Assembly (NCBI GenBank): GCA_964532595.1
Contig: CAZHIQ010000005.1
Span: 1 to 64,000, forward strand
DNA length: 64,000 nucleotides
Source: Chryseosolibacter sp964532595
GTDB taxonomy: Bacteria > Bacteroidota > Bacteroidia > Cytophagales > Cyclobacteriaceae
Direction of reading: 5' to 3'
Below, piece by piece: positions 35,436 through 43,601 of the stretch. Numbering within the stretch: position 1 is the stretch's first letter; each line of letters begins with the position of its first letter. A model generated the notes under the pieces. It did no database searches. It had not been told where the DNA came from and saw only the letters and a list, made by a program, of their open reading frames with translations. A program made the position numbers and the translations under genes.

Positions 35436-36248
35436 TTATTTTACTTGCTGCAGATATGAATCGACCGTAGCATGTACCGCGGGGTCGTCACTCATCTGCT
35501 TTACTTTTTCCAACTGCACAGCCGCTGCTTCATTATCACCCTTGCTCAGCAATGAGACGCCAAGCAATAGTTGTCCCTGAATATGATCGGGATTTACAGC
35601 GAGCAGTTCTTTAAACCGGTCTATTGCACGATCGTATTGACCCGATTGATACGAAAGCATGCCCATATTAAAGAGGGCATTTTCATTTTGCGGGTCGACC
35701 GCCAGTACTTCACGCAACATCGTGATCCCCTGCATAGGATTCGACGAAGTGATATAGGTCATCGCCATATTCGTCTTGGCCTCGAGGTCCTCGGGGTCAG
35801 CGTCAATAACCTTTTTGTAGTACTCCTGTGCCTTGCCCGCCATCATTGTCTGCTTATCCTGGCTTAGCGCCAGGGTGTAAGCTTGATAATAATTGTCGGC
35901 GGTTTTGCGCCAGCTTTCCGTGGTGTTAAAGAACTCCGATGCTCTCTCGGCGTACCATGCTGCGCTATCAAACTGATTCGCAGCCTTGTACAGGTTTGCC
36001 AAAGAGTCGGCAAAGATAGCATTTTTTTCTTTTTCCGAGGTTTCGACAAGACTCTTCTTCACAGCGGTAATCGCTTCGCGAACCTCAGCGGGAGTTGCTA
36101 CGTGGGCTTCCAGGTTGGCCGCTATACTGTCCTGTACATTAGCCGTGGCCAATCGGCCCTCATTGTCAACAACAACTTTGGGGAGTTGAAAGATCAGCCA
36201 AACCAAAATGGCGCAAACCGCAAAAAGTAGGATACGTGTTTTCAACAT
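35436..36248 (-). CDS. TPR-repeat membrane protein
   Basis: 270 residues from the ATG at 36248 (MLKTRILLFAVCAILVWLIF); an ATG at 36266 adds six unlikely residues. One N-terminal membrane segment is followed by a helical region and at least three TPR motifs (AQEYYKKVIDADPEDLEAKTN, ALFNMGMLSYQSGQYDRAIDRF, GVSLLSKGDNEAAAVQLEKV). Probably a periplasm-facing scaffold; partner unknown. It is in a minus-strand run between HU and the AURKAIP1/COX24 gene. Confidence 0.88.
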   Translation of the reverse strand: MLKTRILLFAVCAILVWLIFQLPKVVVDNEGRLATANVQDSIAANLEAHVATPAEVREAITAVKKSLVETSEKEKNAIFADSLANLYKAANQFDSAAWYAERASEFFNTTESWRKTADNYYQAYTLALSQDKQTMMAGKAQEYYKKVIDADPEDLEAKTNMAMTYITSSNPMQGITMLREVLAVDPQNENALFNMGMLSYQSGQYDRAIDRFKELLAVNPDHIQGQLLLGVSLLSKGDNEAAAVQLEKVKQMSDDPAVHATVDSYLQQVK

Positions 36249-36292
36249 AATACTGATGTACATCACGCCACGCGCGGCGTGGACACCTTAAT

Positions 36293-36601
36293 TTATTTCT
36301 CCTCAGCCATTTGCTTGACCTTCTCACTGTTCTTGATCTTATTAACAAAGATCTTGGCCGGCTTGAAAGCGGGGATAAAGTGTTCATCGATCACCAGCGC
36401 GGTGTTGCGCGAAATGTTGCGCGCGATCTTTCTCTTGCGCTTTTTGTTGACGAAGCTTCCAAAGCCACGGATATAGATATTGTGGCCATTTGCCATTGAA
36501 TTCCTCACCACACTGAAAAATGCCTCAATCGACGCTGTAACATCCGCCTTGTCCACTCCGGTCTTCTCAGCGATTTCGTTGATTACATCTGCTTTCGTCA
36601 C
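36293..36601 (-). CDS. HU family DNA-binding protein
   Basis: 102 residues when started at the GTG at 36601, giving MTKADVINEIAEKTGVDKAD, which matches the N-terminus of Bacteroidota HU proteins. A longer frame opens with TTG at 36640, but that codon lies inside the TAAATTTG promoter box. The DNA-binding arm carries the signature IRGFGSFVNKKRKRKIARN. Role: nucleoid compaction and DNA bending. It is divergent from mutY. Confidence 0.95.
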   Translation of the reverse strand: MTKADVINEIAEKTGVDKADVTASIEAFFSVVRNSMANGHNIYIRGFGSFVNKKRKRKIARNISRNTALVIDEHFIPAFKPAKIFVNKIKNSEKVKQMAEEK

Positions 36602-36637
36602 TTTGTATAATTTTAAGTCTTGAATTTTTCGGGAGGC

Positions 36638-36645
36638 CAAATTTA
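36638..36645 (-). promoter_or_regulatory. Putative -7 box of the HU gene
   Basis: On the minus strand the sequence reads TAAATTTG, an exact TAnnTTTG match, 36 bp upstream of the proposed GTG start. It decides against the TTG start at 36640, which would lie within the box. Confidence 0.45.
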
Positions 36646-36698
36646 ACGGGCCCGGAGCGATTTAAAAATGAATATTGAAAAAATTGATTATCAAGGGG

Positions 36699-37760
36699 AT
36701 GGCCGCGCGTTATTTCTCAAAAAAAATCGTTAAATGGTATCAGGCGAACCTGCGGCAACTCCCCTGGCGACAGACGACCGACCCTTACCGGATCTGGTTG
36801 TCAGAAGTCATTCTCCAACAGACCCGCGTGGCTCAGGGCCTTCCCTACTACCTTCGTTTTGTTGAAACATTCCCAACAATTCGATCGCTTGCCTCCGCTC
36901 CGGAACAAAAGGTCCTGCGGCTTTGGCAAGGTCTCGGCTACTATTCCCGCGCGCGTAACCTCCACAAGTGTGCGAAAATCGTGAGCGCGGAACACGACGG
37001 TAAGTTCCCCCGGTCGTCGAAGGAGTTACAAAAGTTACCGGGAATAGGTTCCTATACAGCTGCTGCAATTGCTTCACTAGCATTCGGAGAAAGAATCGCG
37101 GTCGTTGACGGCAACGTATTTCGTGTACTTTCCCGGGTTTTTGCCGTCGACACACCAATTAATTCCCCCGCCGGTCAAAAGACCTTCACCGAACTGGCCA
37201 ACAGCCTGCTTGCAGATGCTCGTCCCGATCTTTTCAACCAGGCTATGATGGAGTTCGGAGCCACGTGGTGTACGCCACGCAATCCAAAGTGTGACGAATG
37301 CCCTTTCAAAGACGAATGCCTGGCCTTGCAGGCGGGGGTCGTCGACCGCCTTCCGGTAAAAACGGCAGCCGCACCTCCCCGTCGGCGCTACTTCGCCTAT
37401 CTGGTGGTGGAGCGCAACAACTCCTTATTAATGAAGCAACGCACGCAAAAGGATATCTGGCGCGGCCTTTACGATTTCGCCCTTATTGAGAAGAGCCGCC
37501 CTTTTAAAGCCGACAAGCTCGCGACAGACGAAAAGTACCACCATTGGTTCACAGAAGCGCAAACGGTCAGTATCTCGCGACCGTATCGCCATATCCTTTC
37601 GCACCAGGAAATTCACTGCACCTTTATCCATATTCAGGCGAAAAGATCGTTCAGCGTCGAAGATCCCGACCTCACCTTTTACACCACCCGACAAGTCGCC
37701 CAGCTGCCGAAACCTGCCCTGATCACCCGATTTCTGGCCGAACAATTCCCCGCTGAATGA
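36699..37760 (+). CDS. mutY: A/G-specific adenine DNA glycosylase
   Basis: 353 residues from the ATG at 36699 (MAARYFSKKIVKWYQ); a TTG eight codons upstream is possible. Motifs: LRQLPWRQTTDPYRIWLSEVILQQTRV with the catalytic Glu, helix-hairpin-helix LQKLPGIGSYTAAAIASLAFGE, catalytic Asp in AVVDGNVFRVLSR, and the 4Fe-4S loop CTPRNPKCDECPFKDEC. The C-terminal NUDIX-like domain (RRRYFAYLVVERNNSLLMKQRT) recognises 8-oxoG. It removes adenine opposite 8-oxoguanine. First gene of the mutY-ssb-gldE-gldD run, divergent from HU. Confidence 0.97.
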   Translation: MAARYFSKKIVKWYQANLRQLPWRQTTDPYRIWLSEVILQQTRVAQGLPYYLRFVETFPTIRSLASAPEQKVLRLWQGLGYYSRARNLHKCAKIVSAEHDGKFPRSSKELQKLPGIGSYTAAAIASLAFGERIAVVDGNVFRVLSRVFAVDTPINSPAGQKTFTELANSLLADARPDLFNQAMMEFGATWCTPRNPKCDECPFKDECLALQAGVVDRLPVKTAAAPPRRRYFAYLVVERNNSLLMKQRTQKDIWRGLYDFALIEKSRPFKADKLATDEKYHHWFTEAQTVSISRPYRHILSHQEIHCTFIHIQAKRSFSVEDPDLTFYTTRQVAQLPKPALITRFLAEQFPAE

Positions 37761-37762
37761 GA

Positions 37763-37779
37763 TAAATTTGGTACTTTTG
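37763..37779 (+). promoter_or_regulatory. Two overlapping -7 boxes upstream of ssb
   Basis: TAAATTTG (37763-37770) and TACTTTTG (37772-37779), both exact TAnnTTTG matches, 50-66 bp before the ssb ATG. No clear -33 TTG. They suggest that ssb and the gld genes are expressed independently of mutY. Confidence 0.4.
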
Positions 37780-37828
37780 AATTCCCTTTGAATATTAGAC
37801 CCTTCAACGAAAACAGAAGCCCAAGTTT

Positions 37829-38278
37829 ATGTCTGGAGTAAATAAAGTGATATTGATCGGCCGCCTCGGTAAAGATCCTGAAGTTCGCAACCTTGAAAAC
37901 GGCGTCTCCGTTGCCAATTTTACAATGGCAACATCGGAAACCTACCGCGACAGAAACACGGGGGAGAAAAAGGAAGTAACCGAGTGGCACAACATTGTTC
38001 TTTGGAGAGGCCTCGCCGAGATTTCTCAGAAGTATCTCCACAAGGGCGATATGGTATATATTGAAGGAAAACTCCGGACCCGCTCATGGGAGAAAGAAGG
38101 AGTTACCCGGTACATCACAGAAGTGGTGGCAGAAAATATGACTATGCTAGGCGGCCGTGGCTCAGGGGGTTCCGGCAGCGGTAGCAACTATCAGTCTGAT
38201 TACGGCTCCCGGCCGGCTGAAAAACCTGCTGAGTCTTACGGGGGCAGCCATGATGCTACAGATGACCTTCCGTTCTAA
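37829..38278 (+). CDS. ssb: Single-stranded DNA-binding protein
   Basis: 149 residues. The OB fold begins MSGVNKVILIGRLGKDPEVR and continues VSVANFTMATSETYRDRNTG, EWHNIVLWRGLAEI and YIEGKLRTRSW. A Gly/Ser-rich linker leads to the acidic tip DATDDLPF, which binds partner proteins. Role in replication, repair and recombination. An inverted repeat overlaps the stop codon. gldE follows 32 bp downstream. Confidence 0.98.
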   Translation: MSGVNKVILIGRLGKDPEVRNLENGVSVANFTMATSETYRDRNTGEKKEVTEWHNIVLWRGLAEISQKYLHKGDMVYIEGKLRTRSWEKEGVTRYITEVVAENMTMLGGRGSGGSGSGSNYQSDYGSRPAEKPAESYGGSHDATDDLPF

Positions 38279-38285
38279 CGGAAGG
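38266..38285 (+). other. Hairpin over the ssb stop codon
   Basis: CCTTCCGTT (38266-38274) and AACGGAAGG (38277-38285) form a perfect inverted repeat spanning the last codons (DDLPF) and the TAA of ssb. There is no T-run behind it, so it is not a standard terminator; it may limit read-through into gldE or stabilise the ssb mRNA. Confidence 0.45.
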
Positions 38286-38310
38286 CTGGTTCAACTAAAA
38301 TTGTAACGGC

Positions 38311-39609
38311 TTGGACGAGCCTCCCAGTTATACGTTTCTATTTCTGACGCTGGAGCCCGGCGTTCTCTACATCTTTCTGGCAGCACTCCTTATATTTTTC
38401 ACGTCGCTGACCTCGGCGGCTGAAGCTGCTTTTTTCTCGCTGCGCGCCGACGACCTCGACCGGCTCAGGGATAGTAGTGAACCAGCCGGAAAAAAGGTTG
38501 CCGAACTTCAAACCAACCCTCGTCTCCTGCTCACTACCTTTAGCGCATGTAAGTATACGCTCATTTCAGGCGCCGCTGTTCTCTTTGTGTTCTTCCTCCT
38601 CAGTGAGCAATATCCATACGGTCGACCTGCGATTATTACCGGGACCGTTCTCTTCACAGCGGGCTTTGTTTTCCTTGGGGTGATCGTTCCGAAGACGTAT
38701 GGGCGCGCTAATAACTACCGCGTTGCCAAGTCAGCCGCAGGCATCGTCCGGGGTCTCGTTTACCTCTACCGTCCGCTTGTCAACCCTCTCTTCCGCGCAT
38801 CGAACAAGGTCGAAGTAAAACTGGAAGAGGTCATGGAACAGCGGCAGGCAGAAGAATTTACGCAGGCGATACAACAGGCCAGCGCAAGCGTCGACACTTC
38901 TGAAAGCGAACGCGAAATTCTTCAGGGAATCGTCAACTTTGGTACTCTGACCGTCCGACAGGTGATGCGTCTGCGAAGTGAGATATCCTACGTCGAAGCC
39001 TCTATGAACTTCGATGCCGTTATCGAACAAATTCGACGGTCGGGTTACTCCCGTATTCCGGTCTGCAGAAAAAATCTCGATACCATCGAAGGGGTCCTCT
39101 ATGCAAAAGACCTTCTGCCCTACATTTATGAGAACTCCGACTTCAAATGGCAAGAGTTGATAAGGCCGGCGTACTACGCTCTGGACTCACGCAAGATTGA
39201 TCATCTGCTCAAAGATTTCCAGGAAAAACGAGTACACCTGGCGCTGGTTGTCGATGAATATGGAACACTGATCGGACTGATAAGTCTTGAGGATATCATC
39301 GAAGAAATCATCGGCGACATCAACGATGAGTTCGATGAAATTTCGTCCCACTATCAGAAAATCGATAGCAAGACGTTCTTATTTGACGGGAAGACGTCAA
39401 TGCATGATTTTTGCAAAGTCATGCAGGCAGAGGGCCCGGTCTTTGATCGGGCAAAAGAAGCCAACAAATCAATCGGAGGAATGCTACGCCAAATCCGCGG
39501 TCCGATCCTAAAGCCAGGTGAACCTCTCGTTATCCGACCGTTTACTTTCACGATTGAAAAAATGGACAACCGAAGAATCAGGAAAGTACGGGTACAGATC
39601 AACGATTGA
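38311..39609 (+). CDS. gldE: Gliding motility-associated protein GldE (CNNM/CBS type)
   Basis: 432 residues from a TTG at 38311. A membrane domain (VLYIFLAALLIFFTSLTSAAEAAFFSL, then two or three more segments) belongs to the CNNM/DUF21 family. It is followed by paired CBS domains (VRQVMRLRSEISYVEASM, VVDEYGTLIGLISLEDIIEEIIGDI) and a C-terminal CorC_HlyC domain. Position between ssb and gldD is diagnostic of GldE, which supports GldD function in Flavobacterium gliding. The gldD ATG is 9 bp downstream. Confidence 0.92.
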   Translation: MDEPPSYTFLFLTLEPGVLYIFLAALLIFFTSLTSAAEAAFFSLRADDLDRLRDSSEPAGKKVAELQTNPRLLLTTFSACKYTLISGAAVLFVFFLLSEQYPYGRPAIITGTVLFTAGFVFLGVIVPKTYGRANNYRVAKSAAGIVRGLVYLYRPLVNPLFRASNKVEVKLEEVMEQRQAEEFTQAIQQASASVDTSESEREILQGIVNFGTLTVRQVMRLRSEISYVEASMNFDAVIEQIRRSGYSRIPVCRKNLDTIEGVLYAKDLLPYIYENSDFKWQELIRPAYYALDSRKIDHLLKDFQEKRVHLALVVDEYGTLIGLISLEDIIEEIIGDINDEFDEISSHYQKIDSKTFLFDGKTSMHDFCKVMQAEGPVFDRAKEANKSIGGMLRQIRGPILKPGEPLVIRPFTFTIEKMDNRRIRKVRVQIND

Positions 39610-39618
39610 ACATCTCCC

Positions 39619-40227
39619 ATGCAAACTATACCACCAACAAAATTGAAGTATTTCTCTATTGGTATGTTGGCCCTGTTGCTGACATTGTCGTCTTGCGACC
39701 AGTCATATCTTCCGAAACCTCTCGGTTACAACCGCCTTGACCTGCCCGAACCCGCATACCGGCCATTACCCGACACATTACCCTACTTCTTTGAGTACTC
39801 GACACATGCCCGGCTGCTTGACGACACGTCGTGGGTAAGCGAACGATATTGGGTCGAGATATATTACCCCTCGCTAAATTCAACGGTCCATATCACCTAC
39901 AAAAACCTCAACAACGATGAACGACTGCTTCGCGAGTACATCGACGATGCTTATACCCTGACCGCAAAACACCAGATCAAAGCATATGCCATCGATGAAG
40001 TGATCCAGCAAACTCCGTCGGGAAAAACGGCCGTCATTGCGGAAATTGAGGGAGAAGTTCCAAGTCAATTTCAGTTCACCGTGACTGATTCGAGCCGCAA
40101 CTTCCTCCGCGGCGCCCTCTACTTCAATACACGCGTACACAATGACTCACTCGCACCTGCCATTGACTACATGAAGCAGGAGATGATGCACATCATAAAT
40201 ACGCTTGAATGGAAGTCGCCCGGATAA
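39619..40227 (+). CDS. gldD: Gliding motility lipoprotein GldD
   Basis: 202 residues. A lipoprotein signal (MLALLLTLSSC, lipidated C26) is followed by the GldD hallmark LPKPLGYNRLDLPEPAY and VEIYYPSLNSTVHITYK. GldD is needed for gliding and for function of the type IX secretion system. It is 9 bp behind gldE, and the next lipoprotein gene starts 19 bp before its stop, so the three are translationally coupled. Confidence 0.93.
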   Translation: MQTIPPTKLKYFSIGMLALLLTLSSCDQSYLPKPLGYNRLDLPEPAYRPLPDTLPYFFEYSTHARLLDDTSWVSERYWVEIYYPSLNSTVHITYKNLNNDERLLREYIDDAYTLTAKHQIKAYAIDEVIQQTPSGKTAVIAEIEGEVPSQFQFTVTDSSRNFLRGALYFNTRVHNDSLAPAIDYMKQEMMHIINTLEWKSPG

Positions 40228-41120
40228 TATGTTGGCTGTCCGCCCTTGCGTTTCTGACCGGATGCAACGGTCAACATAAACGCCCTGGTCATGCCACGCA
40301 CGACTCCACCTCCGCGTTTGCCGAATACTGGGCGAGCGGAAAACTCGAACTCTCCTCCTACCGCCTGAATCAATCGCCTCACGACAACGAGGTGCATAAG
40401 CGCAGTGCTGTGCTGGTCTATAATACGACCGACTTCTCGAAAAAGAAACAGGTTGAAGTTGACAATCAATCATCGGCCGGCCGGATCCAGGTTCTCAGAC
40501 TCAACTTCTCCACCGGACTCTACACCGGAGCTACATCGACTTCACAGATGCTTTCGGTTTTCACGCCGGTTCAACTTCAGCACGATCCTGCAACCCTGAA
40601 AGTCAGCATGTCATCCCAAAACTTGGCCGGCCACATTTATACGCAACTAAACCTACGGGGAAACCGATACGTGATTAAGTCGCACTCTTATTCAGATGAC
40701 GAAACTGATGAGCAGTTTTCGCTCCGTCAGGCGTTTCTGGAAGACGAAATATGGACGCGAATTCGACTCGATCCAAAAACTCTTCCTGTTGGAGATGTTG
40801 AGATGGTTCCTGGTCTCTTTCATCTGCGATCGAACCGTTTGACCATACGTCCACAGCAGGCTATCGCGGAACGAAACGACACCGATAGCTCATTTGTGTA
40901 CACCGTTGTGTTTCCTTCATTGCAGCGAAGCTTGTCTATATCATTCGAAAAGGCATTCCCCCATCGCATCCTGGGATGGCGCGAGCGCTGGAAAGAAGGC
41001 GGCGAATTCCGTTTGACTACAGCGCTCCTTGACCGTACCCTTCATACCGATCACATTAAAAGCAGCGAATCATCGTATTATTTGCGAGATTCGCTGAACC
41101 TCCCCAACCCCTATTACTAA
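40209..41120 (+). CDS. Conserved lipoprotein of unknown function
   Basis: 303 residues. The N-terminus ICWLSALAFLTGC is a lipoprotein signal with C19. The mature part begins with a FAEYWASGKLELSSYRL motif found in many Bacteroidota lipoproteins that are often labelled 'septum formation inhibitor Maf'; it has no resemblance to the Maf pyrophosphatase, so I do not use that name. The start overlaps the end of gldD by 19 bp and its stop overlaps the next ATG (TAATG). The coupling to gldD makes an envelope or gliding-related role plausible but unproven. Confidence 0.85.
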   Translation: MEVARIICWLSALAFLTGCNGQHKRPGHATHDSTSAFAEYWASGKLELSSYRLNQSPHDNEVHKRSAVLVYNTTDFSKKKQVEVDNQSSAGRIQVLRLNFSTGLYTGATSTSQMLSVFTPVQLQHDPATLKVSMSSQNLAGHIYTQLNLRGNRYVIKSHSYSDDETDEQFSLRQAFLEDEIWTRIRLDPKTLPVGDVEMVPGLFHLRSNRLTIRPQQAIAERNDTDSSFVYTVVFPSLQRSLSISFEKAFPHRILGWRERWKEGGEFRLTTALLDRTLHTDHIKSSESSYYLRDSLNLPNPYY

Positions 41121-42277
41121 TGCTTTCCTGCAAGTACGCCAGATTTTCCCTCCCCAAGAAGATTACTTATCTGAACTGCGCCTATATGGCACCGTTGTTA
41201 AAATCCGTTGAGAAAGCGGGTATTCGCGGTGTGCGACTGAAGCGCAATCCCATCAACATTTCACCCGGTGATTTTTTTACAACGACTCGACTATTGCGCG
41301 AAGCTTTCGCTCAGCTTATAAATGCGAACGATGCTGACAGAATAGCGATCATTCCGTCGGCCTCATACGGAATCTCGACAGTAGCCCACAACCTTCACCT
41401 TGAAAAAGGGGACGAGATAATCGTCGCAGCTGAACAATTCCCCAGCAACTACTATGCGTGGGAACGACGTTGCAGTGAAGTGGGCGCCACGCTGAGGATG
41501 ATCTCTCCAGGTGAGGGAAGCGAGCCACGAGGAAAGCGATGGAACCAGCGCATTCTGGAAAGTATTGGTCCGCGAACACGAGCCGTTGCCATCGCGAACG
41601 TACACTGGGCAGACGGAACCCTTTTCGACCTTCAAGCCATTCGGTCTCGCACACATGAGGTAAATGCCAGGCTCATCATCGACGGCACACAATCAGTTGG
41701 CGCCTATCCGTTCGATGTGGAGAAAATCCAGCCCGATGCCCTGGTATGCGCGTCGTACAAATGGCTGCTCGGACCCTATTCCCTGGGACTCGCATGGTAC
41801 GGGGAATGGATGGACGAAGGAAAACCAATCGAAGAGAACTGGATCAATCGCAGAGACAGCGACAACTTTTCGGCGCTAATCAACTACACCGTCGACTATA
41901 TGCCTGGAGCGCAACGCTATAGCGTCGGTGAGCAAAGCAACTTCATTCTCGTGCCGATGGCATTGAAAGCTATTCAGCAAATTAACCGTTGGGGAGTCGA
42001 CAATATACAGGAGTACTGTCGCAACATAACAAGCGCCGCTATTGATACGCTACGGGAGAAGGGCTTTGAAATAGAAGAATTACCCTTCCGGGCTTCTCAT
42101 TTGTTCGGTATCAGACACCCCGCGATAAAAGACGTCGACGCACTTAAACACCAGCTCCTGGCAGCTAACATTCATGTGTCGGCCCGGGGAACGGCCGTGC
42201 GTGTGTCACCACACGTTTACAACGATGAAGAAGATCTTCAAAAGCTGGTACGCGTATTATTTAAGAGTATAGGATAA
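41120..42277 (+). CDS. Class V aminotransferase-fold PLP enzyme
   Basis: 385 residues of fold type I. Signatures are YLNCAYMAPL near the N-terminus, IIPSASYGISTVAHNL, LIIDGTQSVGAYPFDV with the PLP-contacting Asp, and the Schiff-base K214 in CASYKWLLGPYSLG. The family includes cysteine desulfurases, kynureninases and isopenicillin-epimerase-like enzymes; the substrate cannot be read from the sequence. Its ATG overlaps the stop of the preceding lipoprotein gene by one base and the YciI-like gene follows by 6 bp. Confidence 0.9.
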   Translation: MLSCKYARFSLPKKITYLNCAYMAPLLKSVEKAGIRGVRLKRNPINISPGDFFTTTRLLREAFAQLINANDADRIAIIPSASYGISTVAHNLHLEKGDEIIVAAEQFPSNYYAWERRCSEVGATLRMISPGEGSEPRGKRWNQRILESIGPRTRAVAIANVHWADGTLFDLQAIRSRTHEVNARLIIDGTQSVGAYPFDVEKIQPDALVCASYKWLLGPYSLGLAWYGEWMDEGKPIEENWINRRDSDNFSALINYTVDYMPGAQRYSVGEQSNFILVPMALKAIQQINRWGVDNIQEYCRNITSAAIDTLREKGFEIEELPFRASHLFGIRHPAIKDVDALKHQLLAANIHVSARGTAVRVSPHVYNDEEDLQKLVRVLFKSIG

Positions 42278-42283
42278 TCGGCC

Positions 42284-42937
42284 ATGAGGTTCGCAAGTCT
42301 GACAGGGTTCTTGCTACTTTTCTTGCTTAATGCCTCCGGGCAGCCAAAGACTTATAGCATTATTTTTCTGGACCCCAGACACGATGCGCTGCCTCTCGAC
42401 GCCACGGCAGCGGAAGAGCTTCGAAACGACCACCTCGAAAACATCATCCGGCTGTCTGACGAAGGTAAACTCCTCATCGCCGGTCCCTTCCGCGGAGGCG
42501 GAGAATTTATTGTGATGAATACCTCCTCGACCGACGAAGCGCTTACCTGGATGGAAAACGATCCCACTCTGCGCGCTGATCGATGGCGGGTCGAGGCGCT
42601 GCCGTTCACTCCGCGTATTGGCTCTATTTGTCCGGTGAGAGGTGAAGTCAATTACGTAGAGTACGCGTTTGTGCGATTCAATGCCATCGTTGAAAAGTTC
42701 AATGCATCGTCGTACCCGAACCTCATTCGCGAACATGAGAAGTTCATCTCTTCGAATTTCGATCGGCAAGACATTGTTGCGGAAGGTGTCTTCGGTCCGA
42801 ACGAAGGAGGGATACTCGTGCTTCGGACAGCCGTCTCGAACGACACGTTCCTACCCGATCCAGCTGTTCAGCAAGGGTTGATTGACGTTGACATTAAAGT
42901 TATTCACATCGCCCGATCAAGCTTCTGCGAGCCGTAA
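42284..42937 (+). CDS. Secreted YciI-like protein, two tandem domains
   Basis: 217 residues, signal peptide LTGFLLLFLLNASGQ. Two ferredoxin-like halves resemble the YciI fold: the first has DHLENIIRLSDEGKLLIAGPF and ALTWMENDPTLRADRW, the second REHEKFISSNFDRQDIVAEGVFG and PAVQQGLIDVDIK. Function unknown. Exported duplicated YciI domains are uncommon outside Bacteroidota, as far as I recall. It follows the aminotransferase by 6 bp and ends four bases before the convergent RNA-ligase-like gene. Confidence 0.78.
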   Translation: MRFASLTGFLLLFLLNASGQPKTYSIIFLDPRHDALPLDATAAEELRNDHLENIIRLSDEGKLLIAGPFRGGGEFIVMNTSSTDEALTWMENDPTLRADRWRVEALPFTPRIGSICPVRGEVNYVEYAFVRFNAIVEKFNASSYPNLIREHEKFISSNFDRQDIVAEGVFGPNEGGILVLRTAVSNDTFLPDPAVQQGLIDVDIKVIHIARSSFCEP

Positions 42938-42941
42938 CCAC

Positions 42942-43550
42942 TCACCCTTCCGTCGTTGAAAGGTCCGGGTTCACCTCTGCAGAATACGAAGATTCAAGTA
43001 CGAATTCTTTATAACTCTCCCACATCCGACCGTTATGTTTCAGTAGTATTATCCGGTCAGCAATAAACTCTGCTTTAAACTCTCGTTCCTGAAACTCGTC
43101 CCACGCCCGTGCAAACTGTTCCTTTCGGAGGTCGCGAAACGCCAGAGTAAGGTGGGGATGGAATGGCCGGTCCTGATAATTCGCGTTGAAAAGGTTAAGC
43201 TTCTGCTTCATGAACTTGTGGAGTGAATGCTGAAGGGCGGTCAGCGCCTCGCTCTCTGCAACGTCGAGGAAAATGACTCTGGGCCTGAAGCATGAAAATC
43301 CGTCAAGACAGATCTTCACCGGTCCATTGTCACCGGCGAACCGCGATAGTGCGTGAGTAAGCCGATCCTCCCGGGATTCCTTCCATAAGAAAGGCATATG
43401 TAGAGTGATGTGCGGTGGAGAATTCAGAGCGGCTTTGCTGCCGTATGAATCGCGGAAATACTCCTTCAGCCGCTGTGCGTCATCGTATACGGGTTGCGGT
43501 GGAACAACAGCGATAAAATACTGCTTTCCTCCTTCATCTTTTGAAGCCAT
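42942..43550 (-). CDS. 2'-5' RNA ligase family protein
   Basis: 202 residues from the ATG at 43550 (MASKDEGGKQYFIAVVPP); an ATG at 43589 would add 13 residues. The two HxT/S-type motifs of the 2H phosphoesterase fold are present: PHITLHMPFLW and HPHLTLAFRDL. Members act on RNA 2',3'-cyclic ends or as cyclic phosphodiesterases. It lies 51 bp behind the dipeptidyl peptidase gene on the same strand. Confidence 0.88.
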   Translation of the reverse strand: MASKDEGGKQYFIAVVPPQPVYDDAQRLKEYFRDSYGSKAALNSPPHITLHMPFLWKESREDRLTHALSRFAGDNGPVKICLDGFSCFRPRVIFLDVAESEALTALQHSLHKFMKQKLNLFNANYQDRPFHPHLTLAFRDLRKEQFARAWDEFQEREFKAEFIADRIILLKHNGRMWESYKEFVLESSYSAEVNPDLSTTEG

Positions 43551-43601
43551 AGCTACACATTCAGGAAGCAGCGAAAAAAGCCGCGCCACTTCCTGTTGTC
43601 T

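Noticed and set aside
40209..41120. Septum formation inhibitor Maf (label often given to this family)
   Set aside because: The protein is a lipoprotein without any Maf nucleotide-pyrophosphatase motif; the label is likely an error that has spread.
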